From Ovis canadensis (lineage: Eukaryota; Chordata; Mammalia; Artiodactyla; Bovidae), in contig NC_091262.1 of NCBI RefSeq assembly GCF_042477335.2, positions 46,287,001 through 46,351,000 on the forward strand: a DNA stretch of 64,000 nucleotides, read 5' to 3'. Shown here one piece after another: positions 1 to 10,959 of the stretch; position 1 is the first letter of the stretch; the number at the start of each line of letters is the position of its first letter. A program made the translations under genes and the position numbers. The notes under the pieces are model-generated. The model ran no database searches and was not told the DNA's origin. It worked only from the letters and a program-made list of their open reading frames with translations.

Positions 1-170
1 CGGAGATGCCCAGGCCTTTGCCTCAGGTGACTGGGTGGGCTATGATTCATCATTTAGGAGCGGTTTAGGGCACAGGGGAAAAGGATGTGGGTGCAATCAT
101 GATGTGCTGAGTTTGAGGTACCCATAGCACATCCAGGAGGCAGTGAGAAATAAAAGTTTGGAGCACACAA
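1..170 (-). repeat. L2 LINE fragment (upstream part)
   Basis: Reads like the reverse complement of an internal L2 segment. The stretch near 113-140 (gagtttgaggtacccatagc, then cacatccaggagg) matches what I recall of L2 inverted. The fragment is cut by the window edge. More diverged L2 may continue to about 540 and again at 680-900, but I cannot fix an end. Confidence 0.55.
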
Positions 171-540
171 AGAGAACTGGCTCGAATGCCAAGCCTAGGG
201 GCAGGAACACAATGAGGAAAGTGGCTGTGAGTGGAATAACGTGGTGGAGACTATGGGGAAAAGGGGGAAGTGGCGTTTTTGGTGAAGGAGGAAGCTGCAG
301 CCAGAGCTCACGTAGAATAGAGATCCAGCAGTGCAGACCTACCAAGTGTTCAAAAGAGGTGGGAATCAGGGTTTTGAATACGAATCTGCAGAGTAAAACA
401 TTTTCAATTGAAGTATACATGCAGAAAAGTGCATGAATTCTAAGTGTACAGCTTGAAAAGTTATTATAAACTGAATTCACTTATGCAAATCCATTGATTT
501 TCAAATGTTTAGCAACTAATTTAAACTTTTTAAGTTTAAA
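171..540. other. Diverged DNA, possibly more L2
   Basis: No exon, RNA gene or young repeat is visible. The composition changes from purine-rich to AT-rich near 400-540, just before a SINE insertion. Open frames on both strands here are short and look like chance. Confidence 0.5.
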
Positions 541-667
541 GGACTTCTCTGGTGGTCCAGTGGGTAAGACTCCTCTCTGACACTGCAGGGGGTGGGGGTT
601 CGATCCCTGGTCAGGGAAGTTCCACATGCCATGCAGTGTGGCCAAAAAAAAGAAAAGAAAAGAAAGA
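541..667 (+). repeat. CHR-type SINE (tRNA-derived, cetartiodactyl)
   Basis: Starts with ggacttctctggtggtccag, carries a pol III B-box-like ggttcgatccc near 598-608, and ends in an A-rich tail (647-667). This is the head of the CHR family, which lacks the BovA tail of Bov-tA. No clear TSD was found. Confidence 0.75.
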
Positions 668-1004
668 TACTGCAGGCGAAATGGAACATATCTGCATGAA
701 CCTGAGGCTACCATTTTGGAAAATGAGGTGGAGGTTTCAGAAGGAACATGTAGCTGGTCTGTGGAGTCAAGGTTGTGGAGGAAACTGAGAAATTGAAAGT
801 GGAGAGCTAGAGGACAGAGAGCTGGGACGGGGTTTGGGGAATGCTGGGTCTCATTAAAGATGTGAAGATAAGAGAAAGCTCCGAGGCCCCTGGGTTCCGT
901 GAGGTGGCCACCCGTGGCTTAGAGATCTGTGACCGGACCATCCAGGATGGGGCTTCAGAGAAGAGGTGGCTTCACACCTAGACAGGGAAAGCCTAAGGTG
1001 TCAC
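668..1004. other. Purine-rich unique or old-repeat DNA
   Basis: The text around 690-900 has weak similarity to inverted L2 and may be the same old element as at 1-170, split by the CHR SINE. No coding signal. Confidence 0.35.
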
Positions 1005-1731
1005 GGTCACTTCAGTTCAGTTCAGTCGCTCAGTCGTGTCCGACTCTTTGCAACCCCATGAATCACAGCACGCCAGGCCTCCCTGTCCATCACCAACTCA
1101 GACTCACGCCCATCGAGTCAGTGATGCCATCCAGCCATCTCATCCTCGGTCGTCCCCTTCTCCTCCTGCCCCCAATCCCTCCCAGCATCAGAGTCTTTCT
1201 AATGAGTCAGCTCTTCGCATGAGGTGGCCAAAGTACTAGAGTTTCAGCTTTAGCATCATTCCTTCCAAAGAAATCCCAGGCCTGATCTCCTTCAGAATGG
1301 ACTGGTTGGCTCTCCTTGCAGTCCAAGGGACTCTCAAGAGTCTTCTCCAACACCACAGTTCAAAAGCATCAATTCTTCAGCGCTCAGCCTTCTTCACAGT
1401 CCAACTCTCACATCCATACATGACTACTCGAGAAACCATAGCCTTGACTAGACAGACCTTGGTCAGCAAAGTAATGTCTCTGCTTTTGAATATGCTATCT
1501 AGGTTGGTCATAACTTTTCTTCCAAGGAGTAAGCATCTTTTAATTTCATGGCTGCAGTCACCTGACACTGTTTCCATTGTTTCCCTGTCTATTTCCCATG
1601 AAGTGATGGGACCAGATGCCATGATCTTCGTTTTCTGAATGTTGAGCTTTAAGTCAACATTTTCATTCTCCTCTTTTACTTTCATCAAGAGGCTTTTTAG
1701 TTCCTCTTCACTTTCTGCCATAAGGTCACTT
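1005..1731 (-). repeat. BovB LINE, 5'-truncated, with TSD
   Basis: BovB (RTE clade) 3' part in antisense: the 3' end is at 1013 (repeated cagtt units, then cgctcagtcgtgtccgactc) and coding sequence reads leftward to about 1723. The minus strand frame 1377-1721 is a reverse-transcriptase C-terminal remnant. The 8-bp TSD ggtcactt lies at 1005-1012 and 1724-1731. Against the family as I recall it, roughly a dozen codons near 1560 are missing. Confidence 0.92.
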
Positions 1732-2119
1732 AGGACCTCCTAGATACCACGGCAGAGTCTAAATGCTGCTTAGGAAAACAGATTAGAGGAATTGATGGTT
1801 CTCTGATTTCATTTTCTCTTTTGATGAAAAATAGATGACTTTTACATGGTGGCAGAAGAAACAGAAGCTGGAGTATGGACGCAGCTGCATCATCAATGCT
1901 GTGAATTTCCCCAGCTCTTTGGCTTACCATCCCTCTGCTCATGACTCACTGTGGGGCCAACACCCAACTCCTTCCCCAAAGTCACTCACCATCCAGGGAG
2001 GGAGACAGATGAGAAAACAAACAACCCCGTGACCAGGGAGGGATGGGGCCCAAGGAGGCACGGCTCTCAGTTTGAGGTTTGTGAGGAGGTGAAGACCAGG
2101 CTGAGCATCAGACAGTGTC
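1732..2119. other. Unique-looking DNA
   Basis: No repeat family recognised. It contains a short AT-rich part (1760-1850) and then GC-rich DNA. Confidence 0.5.
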
Positions 2120-2290
2120 TTTAGAGGAAGAAGAGGAAGAGAATGGGGGTATCCTAGGAAGAGGGGACAGTGCGAGCGAAGGCTCAGAGGTATGAAACAG
2201 CTTGGTTGTATGGGAAACCGCAAGAGTCTATAAAGGTTGTGAGTAAGGCTGTGAGTGAAGGGAACTCAGGCAGGGCGTTGGGAGGGGCGC
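2120..2290 (-). repeat. L2 LINE fragment
   Basis: The run near 2165-2280 (gacagtgcgagcgaaggctc and onward to aaccgcaagag) is the inverted L2 segment that normally reads as a list of short purine-rich phrases ending in agggaactcaggcagg. Confidence 0.55.
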
Positions 2291-2389
2291 TGCTGCGGGC
2301 CTGCGGCTGTTTCCCACAGCCCATCCAGGAGGGCCATCTCACTTTCCCACACTTCCTAACCCTTTCTCCTCTCCTCTCCACTCAAGCCA

Positions 2390-2812
2390 GTCTTTAGACC
2401 ACAATTCCCTTCCCCACTGTCACCCTTTACCTCCGTCCTAGAAAACCATGTTCCTTGAAGGCCTGGTCCAGGCCACCTACCTGTCTGAATCCCCCACGAG
2501 GGCCCTGAATCCTTCCTCCCACCTTACCCAGCCCATCACTGAAGAGCTAATCATGGCTCACCCCAGGCCTCTGTTGCTACTGTTCTAACCCTGTAGAGTG
2601 TCCATCTTCCCCCATTGCACACCCAGACGGAGTTTCACATCCTAGCACGGTGCTAGGCCCATAGCAGAGTAGTTTTTTTTTTTCCTTGCTGTATAGGCTT
2701 TCTTTTTTTTAAAAAAATTATTTATTATAATTGGAGGATAATTACTTGACAATATTGTGATGGTTTTTGTCATACATCAACCATAGCAGATATTTAAGAG
2801 CTTGTTGAACAA
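2390..2812 (+). repeat. L2 LINE 3' end, split by an L1
   Basis: The sense L2 3' end is seen at 2450-2480 (ccttgaaggcctggtccagg) and at 2641-2668 (cctagcacggtgctaggccc). It resumes after the L1 insertion as tatttaagagcttgttgaac (2791-2810), the typical L2 terminus. The 2669-2780 insertion therefore post-dates it. Confidence 0.55.
2659..2790 (-). repeat. Short ruminant L1 insertion with two poly(A) tracts
   Basis: A 10-bp TSD ccatagcaga at 2659-2668 and 2781-2790 brackets a minus-strand L1 3' tail (about 2711-2780, caatattgtgatggtttttg region). On the plus strand it begins with T(11) at about 2673, then about 19 bp of other sequence, then T(8). Two A-tracts separated by foreign sequence suggest a short 3' transduction. 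Confidence 0.8.
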
Positions 2813-3289
2813 GTTGCCAGAGAATCCAGCCCTTTGAGTGAAATGACACCCAGTGTCCGCTATTTGAAGATAGTGCTGAGAATATTGTTTCACAAACTTG
2901 GCAGTTGGAAGAATTATGTGGCAGCATTTTTTAAAAGCATAAAACACTGCAGAAAGTGCTCCTTTAGGGGGAGGACCCCAGGGACATCAAGAAGATTGTG
3001 TCTCATTTGAACACAATTTCCCTTTTCCTGTTGACGTCTTGTGTTGTGCTGTGAAAAGGCTGCAACCCTGCACTTTTGGGCAGGCGCACTCAGCTGGGGA
3101 GATCACCAGGGTAGCTCTTTGGGGAAGGGCATTTGGAGGCTCTGGGGCTGTACTACAGGGGCCAAGTAGGCACTAGGCTCAGACTTCCCTCCACACCGGA
3201 CTTCTGGAGGAGGGAGTCACACACACTTTGCCTGGGGCATCATCACAGGGGCAGGCTGTGTGGACAGACTCACTGCGTGGATAATTTAG
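2813..3289. other. Unique DNA
   Basis: No repeat or gene recognised. The composition is moderate, with an AT-rich start and a GC-rich end. Confidence 0.5.
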
Positions 3290-3365
3290 CCTGCCCCAGA
3301 CCTCAGTTTCTTCATCTGTGAAATGGGACTAATCCCTTTCTACTAGAGCTGTTACAAACAGTGAA
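3290..3365 (+). repeat. MIR SINE
   Basis: The MIR core cctcagtttcttcatctgtg followed by aaatgggac is at 3301-3329. Confidence 0.8.
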
Positions 3366-3439
3366 ATATTGAACATAGGACACTGAGCGTGCTGACTGGC
3401 ACTGGCTGATGATTAACAAACACTTCCTTCGCCCACCCT

Positions 3440-3572
3440 CACAAACTCAGGGAGATGGTGAAGGACAGGGAAGACTGGCATGCTGCAGTCCCTGGGGTCA
3501 CAGAGTTGGAAATGACTGAACAATGAGTCAGTCATTGAGTGACTAAACAAATGGGTGACTGAACAACAGCAA
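3440..3572 (+). repeat. BovB 3' fragment
   Basis: Sense BovB end: actcagggagatggtgaagg at about 3446, then ctgcagtccctggggtcaca, ending in tgactgaacaacagc. The end shows a partial local repeat of the gactgaacaa/gactaaacaa motif. Confidence 0.85.
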
Positions 3573-3847
3573 GTCTCACAAACACATAGTCTGGACCTGG
3601 CCTCTGGAATCAGCTTTCCAAGGATCACAGGCTGAGTAGCCAATCACATCAAAGTCTGCACTGATATCTAGAGTTTTTCCTTTAGCAGGGCCTCTTGGTG
3701 CCAGAAAAGTCTTTGTCTTCCTAAGGAAGGGAGCTCAAATGGTGGAAGCAAGTTGGGGAGACTGTTGGCTCAGGGCCTTCCACAGGTGAGCGTGTGTGAT
3801 CACCTCTGATTATGTCACCCCGTACCCACCGCCTCAAAAGCACCAGT
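3573..3847. other. Unique DNA
   Basis: Nothing recognised between two BovB copies. Confidence 0.5.
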
Positions 3848-4183
3848 AGATCTCTGGCCTTTTTGCTATTGTTCAGTCATGTCTGACTCTTTGTGACCAC
3901 ATGGACTGCAGCACACCAGGCTGTCCTCCACTATCTTCCAGTTGACTCAAATTCATGTCCATTGAGTCAGTGATGCCATCCTGCCATCTCATCTTCTGTT
4001 GCCCCATTCTCCTTTTGCTTTCAATCTTTCTGAGTATCAGGGTCTTTTCTAATGAGCTGGCTCATCTCATCAGGTGGCCAGAGGCCTGGGCCTTCAACTT
4101 CATCATCGGTCCTTCCAGTGCGTATTCAGGATTGATTTCCTTTAGGAGTGACTGGTTTAATCTCCTTGCAGATCTCCCTGGCC
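3848..4183 (-). repeat. BovB fragment with TSD
   Basis: Antisense BovB from 3866 (attgttcagtcatgtctgac) to about 4170. The flanks agatctctggcc (3848-3859) and gatctccctggcc (4171-4183) look like a slightly diverged TSD. Confidence 0.88.
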
Positions 4184-4372
4184 GTTACCCATAGAATAAG
4201 ATCTCACCTCATCAGCCAGGTTTTCAAGGCCCTTGGTGATAGAACCACCATCTGCTTTCATCCTTCATCCCATGAACATGCCCAGGTCCCCAGCTCTGTG
4301 TCTGCACTAAGGCTGTAACCTGGGCCTGGAACACTTTCCTCCCTCTTAGCTGATCCCCATTAGCCATCCACC
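4184..4372. other. Unique DNA between BovB and SINE
   Basis: No feature recognised. Confidence 0.5.
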
Positions 4373-4603
4373 TTCTAGTTTTGGGGTTTCCCTGGTGGCT
4401 CAGACAGTAAAGCATCTGCCTGCAATGCAGGAGACCCAGGTTCAATCCCTGGGTTGGGAAGATCCCCTGGAGAAGGCAATGGCAACCCACTCCAGTACTC
4501 TTGCCTGGAAAATCCCATGGACTGAGGAGCCTGGTGGGCTATAGTCCATGGGGGCACAAAGAGTCAGACACGACTGAGCGACTTCGCTTTCAGTTTTCTA
4601 GTT
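4373..4603 (+). repeat. Bov-tA SINE with TSD
   Basis: A full tRNA-Glu-like head (tttccctggtggctcagaca at 4384) with B-box ggttcaatccc at 4439, then a BovA tail ending agtcagacacgactgagcga. The TSD ttctagtt is at 4373-4380 and 4596-4603. Confidence 0.93.
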
Positions 4604-5400
4604 GAAGGCCATCTGGGCCTCTGCTGGAACGTAGTTTTCAGTCGTTTTTGTCTGTGTTTCAGCTTCCCCACAAGGCCCTCTGCATCTGTGGCAAGAACAC
4701 ACTTCAGAACCCCACTTAGGGCCTGCACAGTGCCACGCTCAGTCCCTCCTAACAGATGACAGGGGCAGAGCTTCTAAACCTAAGCCTGGCCCAGGTCGGA
4801 ACATACAGGTGAGCTGAGGAGTAGAAAGGTGGGAACACACTCCTCCCGTGGGCTCTCTGAGGGATTCGGGGGTCCTGCTTGGGGGGTGTTCTGTTTTCTT
4901 CACTGACACAAAGGCATGTGGCAGTTGCTTGCTCTAAGATAACTTGTGTTATGCAAAGATAACTTGTCTATTTCTCATATGCTACCGCACTTGGATGACT
5001 TCCTCTAGCACTGCACCAAAAAGCAGCAGTTTGCAAACTGCCCCAGAGATGCTGCAGGCGGTCCTCAGGTCCCCAGCCCTGTGTCTGGAAACCAGCCTTA
5101 GATCACAAGCAGTGGAGCCAGCCAAAAGCAAATGGGTTCAAGCCTTGCTCTTTCTGGTCTAGGCTCTCCATTATAAAGAAGAAAGATGGAGGTGATCAGG
5201 GAAGCTTTCTGGTGGAGGAATCCACAAGATTCCATTGATGGAAGAAAATGACCCAGGACAGGAACAGGCATAGGACTGGCATGTGGGTAAGTGTATCTCT
5301 GTCTCATGTACAGCCGGTGCCCAGGAAGTAGGCAGCCAGGCTTGGGCGAAAGTGGCCTGGAGACTCCACCACTTCTGATGCCAGTTGGTGTCTGTCACAA
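4604..5400. other. Unique GC-moderate DNA
   Basis: About 800 bp without a recognisable repeat or coding signal. Confidence 0.5.
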
Positions 5401-5530
5401 AAGCAGGACGAGGGCCATTATTCCCATTGTGCAGAGAAAAAAACTAAGGCTTAGATAAGTCAAGATCACACAACTCAGCCAATTAGGGTTGGCAGAGCCA
5501 GGTCTTCTGATTTCAAGGCCAGAGCCCCTT
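5401..5530 (-). repeat. MIR SINE
   Basis: Inverted MIR: cattattcccattgtgcaga, then aaggcttagataagtcaaga, then tcacacaactcagcc, ending at ccagagcccc. Confidence 0.75.
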
Positions 5531-6152
5531 CATCATACCAGGCTGCTTCTCACAGAAGGCCAGTTTGGTGGTGATAAAGGGGAAATGCGGTCTTTGTTTG
5601 ATGTTGGTGAGTGTGATATTATGATTTTTAATAAGTAATATATATTTAATCTTTGTCCTGTTCTTAGGACAGAGTTCTGCAATCCTTAGAATTTCCAAGG
5701 ATGAGAGGAATACACGTGTTTTCTGTTATGTTATTGAAGTGACTTTAGGAAAGTGCCTGGGATCACTGAAGGATGGGGGCTGGTCACCAGAGGAAGCAAC
5801 CACACGTAATTAGAGAGTTAGACATTCAGTCCCATTCTCCACCCCTATTGCCCGCTCCTATCTTCAACCTCCAGAGAGAAGAAAGAGGCTACAGATTAGG
5901 TTCAATTGCCAATAGCCAGAGATTTAACCAACTGGGCCTATGTCATGAAATCCCCATAAAAACCCCAAAGGACTGGATTTAGGGAGCTTCTGTATGGCGG
6001 TCATGTGGTGGTACAGGGAGAGCAGCGCTCCCAGGACACGCGAGTTCTGCGCACTCCCCCATGTCACCCTACCCTTTCTGTCTCCCCATCTGGCTGTTCC
6101 TGAGTAAAGCCTTTTCATTATAAACCAATAATCTAGTTAGTAAATGTTTTGG
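5531..6152. other. Unique DNA
   Basis: AT-rich near 5600-5660, otherwise mixed. No repeat or exon recognised. Confidence 0.5.
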
Positions 6153-6368
6153 GGGCTTCCCTGGTGGCTCAGTAGGTAAAGAAACTGCCTGCAATGGAGG
6201 AGACACAGGAGACTCGGGTTCAATCCCTGGGTCAGGAAGATCGCCTGGAGGAGGGTATGGCAAGCCACTCCAGTATTCTTGCCTGGAGAATACCATAGAC
6301 AGAGGAGTCTAGTGGGCTAGCCATGGGGTTGCAAAGAGTCTGCCGTGACTTAGGAACTGGACAATACA
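6153..6368 (+). repeat. Bov-tA SINE
   Basis: Starts gggcttccctggtggctcag. The head carries a small internal duplication (gagacacaggagac) before the B-box at 6218, and the BovA tail ends near gacttaggaactggacaa. Confidence 0.9.
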
Positions 6369-6559
6369 AATGATTTTTTGAGTTCTGTAAGCTGCTCTAG
6401 AAATTAATCAAACCAAGGAGGGGGCATTGGAACCTCCTCCAGTCTGTAGTCAGCAGGTCGGAAGCATTGAACTTGAGACTGGGTGGTAGGAACAGTCTTG
6501 TAGGACTCAGCCCCTAACCCCTGGGGATCTGATGCTATCTCCAGGAGATAGTGTCAGAA

Positions 6560-7112
6560 CTGGGTTGCATTATGGATGGCCCAGCTGGTGTCACAGAATT
6601 GCTGGTGTGAGGAAGAAAACTCACATGTTAGTAGAATTGGGAGCAGAAGTGAACAACTGGAACTCTTACACATGGCTGGCAGGAATGTAAACTGGTACAG
6701 TAGCACTTTACAAAAGTGTGTAACAGCAGCAGCTAAAGCTGAACATGTGCATACCTGATAACTCAGCAACTCTGCCCCTATGTTCCAAACACAGTCTAAG
6801 TACTAGAATGTTCACAGCAGCACTAGCTATAAAGCAAAAAGCAACCTGGAAATTCCCGAATGCCCATTAACAATATAATGGATAAAAATATTCTAACATA
6901 TTTATACAGTGCAATTCTAAACAGTGATATGAATGGACAAGTGACAACTGCATTGAAACAGGTAGATAAATGTCCCAAACATAATGCTAAGCAAAAGAAG
7001 CAGGAACCACAGAGTGAACATTATGTGAACCCATTTATATACAGCATTCAAACCAGGCAAAACTTAATCAAGTGAACCCCCACCGCCACCCTGGTAACCA
7101 GTACTCCAGAAG
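6560..7112 (+). repeat. Old L1M LINE, ORF2 end and 3' UTR
   Basis: Sense L1 ORF2-3' text: gctggcaggaatgtaaactg at 6676, ttcacagcagcactagctat at 6812, and caacctggaaattcccgaat at 6842. It is diverged, with no usable frame. It is interrupted by a younger L1 at 7125 and probably resumes to about 7680. Confidence 0.75.
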
Positions 7113-7280
7113 TCCCTACCTTCTGGGGAGGAAGATAGAGGGGGGTTTAGGGTGGGGGACACGTGTGCACCCATGGCTGATTCACGTTGATGTATGGCAA
7201 AAACCATCACAGTAGTGTAAAGTAATTATCCTCCAATTAAAATAGCTTAATTAATTTTAAAAAAGCAATCCCTAACTTCT
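7113..7280 (+). repeat. Ruminant L1, strongly 5'-truncated, with TSD
   Basis: Only the last about 140 bp of a ruminant L1 3' UTR remain (gggggtttagggtgggggac, then cccatggctgattcacgttg, ending in ctccaattaaaatag). The flanks tccctaccttct (7113-7124) and tccctaacttct (7269-7280) form a 12-bp TSD with one mismatch. It sits inside older L1M sequence. Confidence 0.85.
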
Positions 7281-7680
7281 AATACCATTTTCTGTGTGTA
7301 TGTTACTCTCAGTAAACAAGCGAACTTTTTTAAACTGAGGACAATCTCCATAAATTGATACAGAGTGATCCCCAGATGTGACGTTAAATGAAACACTCAA
7401 AGTCAAAAATATACCTATAGCATCTAAATTTTCATGACAGAAAGAAAGAGAAGTAAGAAATTTTATATGACTGCGTTTTCAAAAAGAAATACAGGAAGGG
7501 TAAACTAATGAGATCAACTACCCTCAGAGGTTGGGTGGGAATGGGGTGGGAGGGCTATAAGTATTGCTCTCAGCATAACTTTTTGGACTAGAATTGACTT
7601 TGGGAACCATGTTAAAGCTTTATGTACTCAAATAATAATAATAACAACAACAACAGCAGCAACAATAATAAAAGATGGGG
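7281..7680 (+). repeat. Old L1M continuation and (AAT/AAC) simple repeat
   Basis: AT-rich L1M 3' UTR-like DNA ends in an interrupted trinucleotide tract at 7630-7671 (aat, aac and agc units), which may be its decayed A-tail. Confidence 0.5.
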
Positions 7681-7820
7681 GAAATTCCTAAAATGAAATA
7701 CATACATAAACAAACCTAACTGTATTTCAAGTGAATAACATAACCATGCTGGAGGAGAAAAAAAAAGCATAATTTAAAAAGGTTTTGAACACAGTGTTTT
7801 GACTGCATACTCCCAAACAA

Positions 7821-8028
7821 GGCTTCCCTGGTGGCTCAGGCAATAAAGAATCCGCCTGCAATTCAAGAGACCTGGGTTCGATCCCTGGGCTGGGAAGATC
7901 CCCTGGAGGAGGGCATGGCAACCCGCTCCAGTATTTTTGCCTGGAGAATCCCCATGGACAGAGGAGCCTGGCAGGCTATAGCCCATGGGATCGCAAGGAG
8001 TTGGATACAACTGAGCGACTAAGCACAG
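7821..8028 (+). repeat. Bov-tA SINE
   Basis: ggcttccctggtggctcagg head, B-box ggttcgatccc at 7875-7885, and a tail ending gactaagcaca. Flanking DNA before it (7700-7820) is AT-rich and unassigned. Confidence 0.93.
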
Positions 8029-8120
8029 GACAGGACAGCACAGCACACCCAGACGAAGGACAAAAAAGGGCTGCAAAAACATCACACTCAAGTTAGCAGT
8101 TTTGCTCTTCACAGTGCCTG

Positions 8121-8598
8121 TTGTTATTCAGTCGCTCAGTCATGTCCAACTCTTTGCAACTCCATGGACTGCAGCATGCCAGGCTTCCCTGTCCTTCACC
8201 ATCTCCTGGACCTTGCTCAAACTCTTGTCCATTGAGTCAGCGATGCCATCCAACCATCTCATCTTCTGTCATCCCCTTCTCTTCCCACCTTCAATCTTTC
8301 CCAGCAGCAGGGTATTTTCCAATGAGTTGGGTCTTCGCATCAAGTGGCCAAAGTATTAGAGCTTTAGCATCAGTCCTTCCAATGAATATTCAGGATTGAT
8401 ATCTTTAGGATTGACTGGTGTGATCTCTTGGCAGTCCAAGGGACTCTCAAGAGTTTTCTCCAACACTACAATTCAAAAGCATCAATTCTTTGGTGCTCAG
8501 CCTTCTTTATGGTCCAACTCTCACATCCATACATGACTACTGGAAAAAACATAGCTTTGACTATACGAACCTTTGTTGGCAAAGTAATGTCTCTGCTC
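8121..8598 (-). repeat. BovB LINE fragment
   Basis: Antisense BovB 3' part, from ttgttattcagtcgctcagt to gcaaagtaatgtctctgctc. Reverse-transcriptase tail codons are recognisable on the minus strand but are broken by stops. Confidence 0.92.
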
Positions 8599-8785
8599 AG
8601 GTGATCAATTCCGAAATGACTTTCTTTGTGTTCTAGGACTGGACAAATGAATAAATGTGATGAAAGTCATGGATCTAAGTTTTTGCCATTGGAGAAGTGA
8701 ATTACAAATATGGCAACAGGGAAGACAAGAATGTTCCTCTAGGATGTAACAAATATGAGCTCATGAGTTTATAAATAGACATTAA

Positions 8786-9266
8786 AATAGATATCAGTTC
8801 AGTTCCATTCATTTCAGTCGCTCAGTCGTGTCTGACTCTTTGCGACCCCATGGACTGCAGCATGCCAGGCCTCCCTGTCCATCACCAACTCCTGGAGTTT
8901 ACTCAAACTCATGTCCATCGAGTTGATGATGACCTCCAGCCATCTCATCCTCTGTCGTCCCCTTCTCCTCGTGCCTTCAATCTTTCCCAGCATCAGGGTC
9001 TTTTCAAATGAGTCAGTTCTTCGCATCAGGTAGCCAAAGTATTGGAGTTTCAGCTTCAGCATCAGTCCTTCCAGTGAATATTCAGGACTGATTTCCTTTA
9101 GGATGGACTGGTTGGATCTCCTTGCAGTCCAAGGGACTCTCAAGAGTTTTCTCCAACACCTCCATTCAAAAGCATCAATTCTTCGGTGCTCAGCTTTCTT
9201 TATAGTTCAGCTCTCACATCCATAGATGACTACTGGAAAAACCATAGCTTTGACTAGAATAGATAT
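8786..9266 (-). repeat. BovB LINE fragment with TSD
   Basis: A perfect 9-bp TSD aatagatat (8786-8794 and 9258-9266) brackets antisense BovB. The minus frame 8814-9143 is an open 109-codon piece of the C-terminal reverse-transcriptase region. It is one of two similar copies only about 190 bp apart. Confidence 0.94.
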
Positions 9267-9299
9267 GGTTATGGATATTCTACTTCCTGGACCATTCTC

Positions 9300-10920
9300 T
9301 GCTAAAATAAACAAGGGCTCCTTGGCAGATGGCTGATTCCTGGGGAAGTACATGCTGAGTCTGAAAGTGAGGAAATGCTCAGAAAAAAACTAGGAAATGT
9401 CAAAAAGACACAGGTGCCAGTTTGAGGGGGCTCCCAGCAGCCAAATCTGGGACTATGGAAGCATCAAAATAAATAGTGATAGGAAAGAATGATGACCCAG
9501 TGAATAAAATAAGAATTTATGAGTTGATACAAATATAATGTAATGAATATAAATAAATACATGGAGGAGGAAGCTCTTCCTTATAATAACACTTGACTAA
9601 TAAAGAGGAAATTATGGGATTAGAAAATCACATTTAGCCATCATCATAGTAATAATTGATTCAGGCAAGAATTGTCAATGAACACTAAATTTAGTGGATG
9701 AAAAGTCTAATACACAGGATGTTCATAGTCTTCAGGTGATTCTCCCCCAGATATTTGCTAAATACAATTGGAAAAGTCATAATTCTATGGCAGTAGACCT
9801 TCCCTTAACCAGCAACCCAAGTTGGTATCACCAGGAACAGAACAAACAGACAACAGATACCTCCTGAGAGGATGTGCCAAGAGGAACATAATGTCACTTC
9901 TGTGACAATCTTGCCAAAAATTAATAACCTGAATCTAATCATGAGGAAACACCAGACAAGCCCAAAGTGGAGAACATTCATTAAAATAACCAGCCTGTGC
10001 TCTTCAGAAATGTCAAGCTCAGGAAAGACAACGAAAGGCTGAGGAATTACTCCAAATCAAATGAGCCTAAAAAGACATGACAACTAAATGCAACTTGTGA
10101 TCTTGGATCCCATCCTGGATCAGAAAAAAAAAAAAAATTTTAATAGAAGACCTTATTGGGACAAATAGCAAAATTTTAATAAGAAGGTTTATAGATTAGG
10201 TAATATTTTATTAATGTTAATATTCCAATTTTGATAACAGAAACAAGGAAATATCCTTGTTCTTGGAAAGTATGCACTGAACTGTTGGGAGGTAATATTC
10301 ACAGCAGGCTTAACCAAAAGCTAGGAACAACCCTAATGTCCATCACCAGTGGGTAAACTTTGGTACTTTGATACAATGAAACACTGCTGAGCCATAAAAA
10401 ACAATGGATTGCTGATACATGCAACTACATGGATGAGTCTCAAAATGATTATGCAGGCTACTCTCAAATGGCTCAGAAAAAACCCCGTATATGCATATAA
10501 GCGCGTGCATGTTCAGTCCCTTCATTTGTGTCCGACTCTTCGCAAACCTATGGACTGTAGCCCATCGGGCTCCTCTGTCCGTGGGATTCTCCAGAGAAGA
10601 ATACTGGAGCAGGCTGCCATGCCCTCCTTCAGGGGATCGTCCCGACCCAGGGATCGAACCCACATCTCTCGTGTCTCCTGTGATGCAGGAGGATTCTTTA
10701 CCACTGAGCCACAGGGAAGCCCATATTTGTGTATACTTGTATATATTGCAATTATAATAATATGTGTATATACATACAGAGAGAATGGTGGGATAAATGT
10801 AAATGTTAATTGTTAAAGAATTTGGGTGAAGGACAAATGGGAGTTCTTTGGCTTGGTCTTACAACTTTGCTGTACATTTACAATTATTTCAAATAAAGAT
10901 TCAACTGACTAAATGCTACT
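9300..10920 (+). repeat. Old L1M 3' UTR, composite
   Basis: AT-rich sense L1 3' UTR: gagaacattcattaaaataa at 9971, aagacaacgaaaggctgagg at 10025, and the terminus gggagttctttggcttggtc up to aaataaagattcaac (10840-10905). A roughly 150-bp L1 ORF2-like piece (10300-10450, caaccctaatgtccatcacc) is embedded, and a SINE splits the end at 10503-10722. Confidence 0.65.
10503..10722 (-). repeat. Bov-tA SINE
   Basis: Inverted: the BovA tail (catgttcagtcccttcattt) comes first, the inverted B-box gggatcgaacccaca lies near 10651, and the head ends ccacagggaagccca at about 10722. Confidence 0.92.
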
Positions 10921-10959
10921 TGGCATGCTCATATTATTATTTACATGTTCATTTATGGG

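Noticed and set aside
1377..1721. Possible cellular gene from the minus-strand frame
   Set aside because: It is the BovB reverse-transcriptase C-terminus, inside an element bounded by a TSD.
4383..4598. tRNA gene from the tRNA-like SINE heads
   Set aside because: The B-box is present, but the copies are tRNA-derived SINE heads fused to BovA tails, without an intact cloverleaf or terminator of their own.
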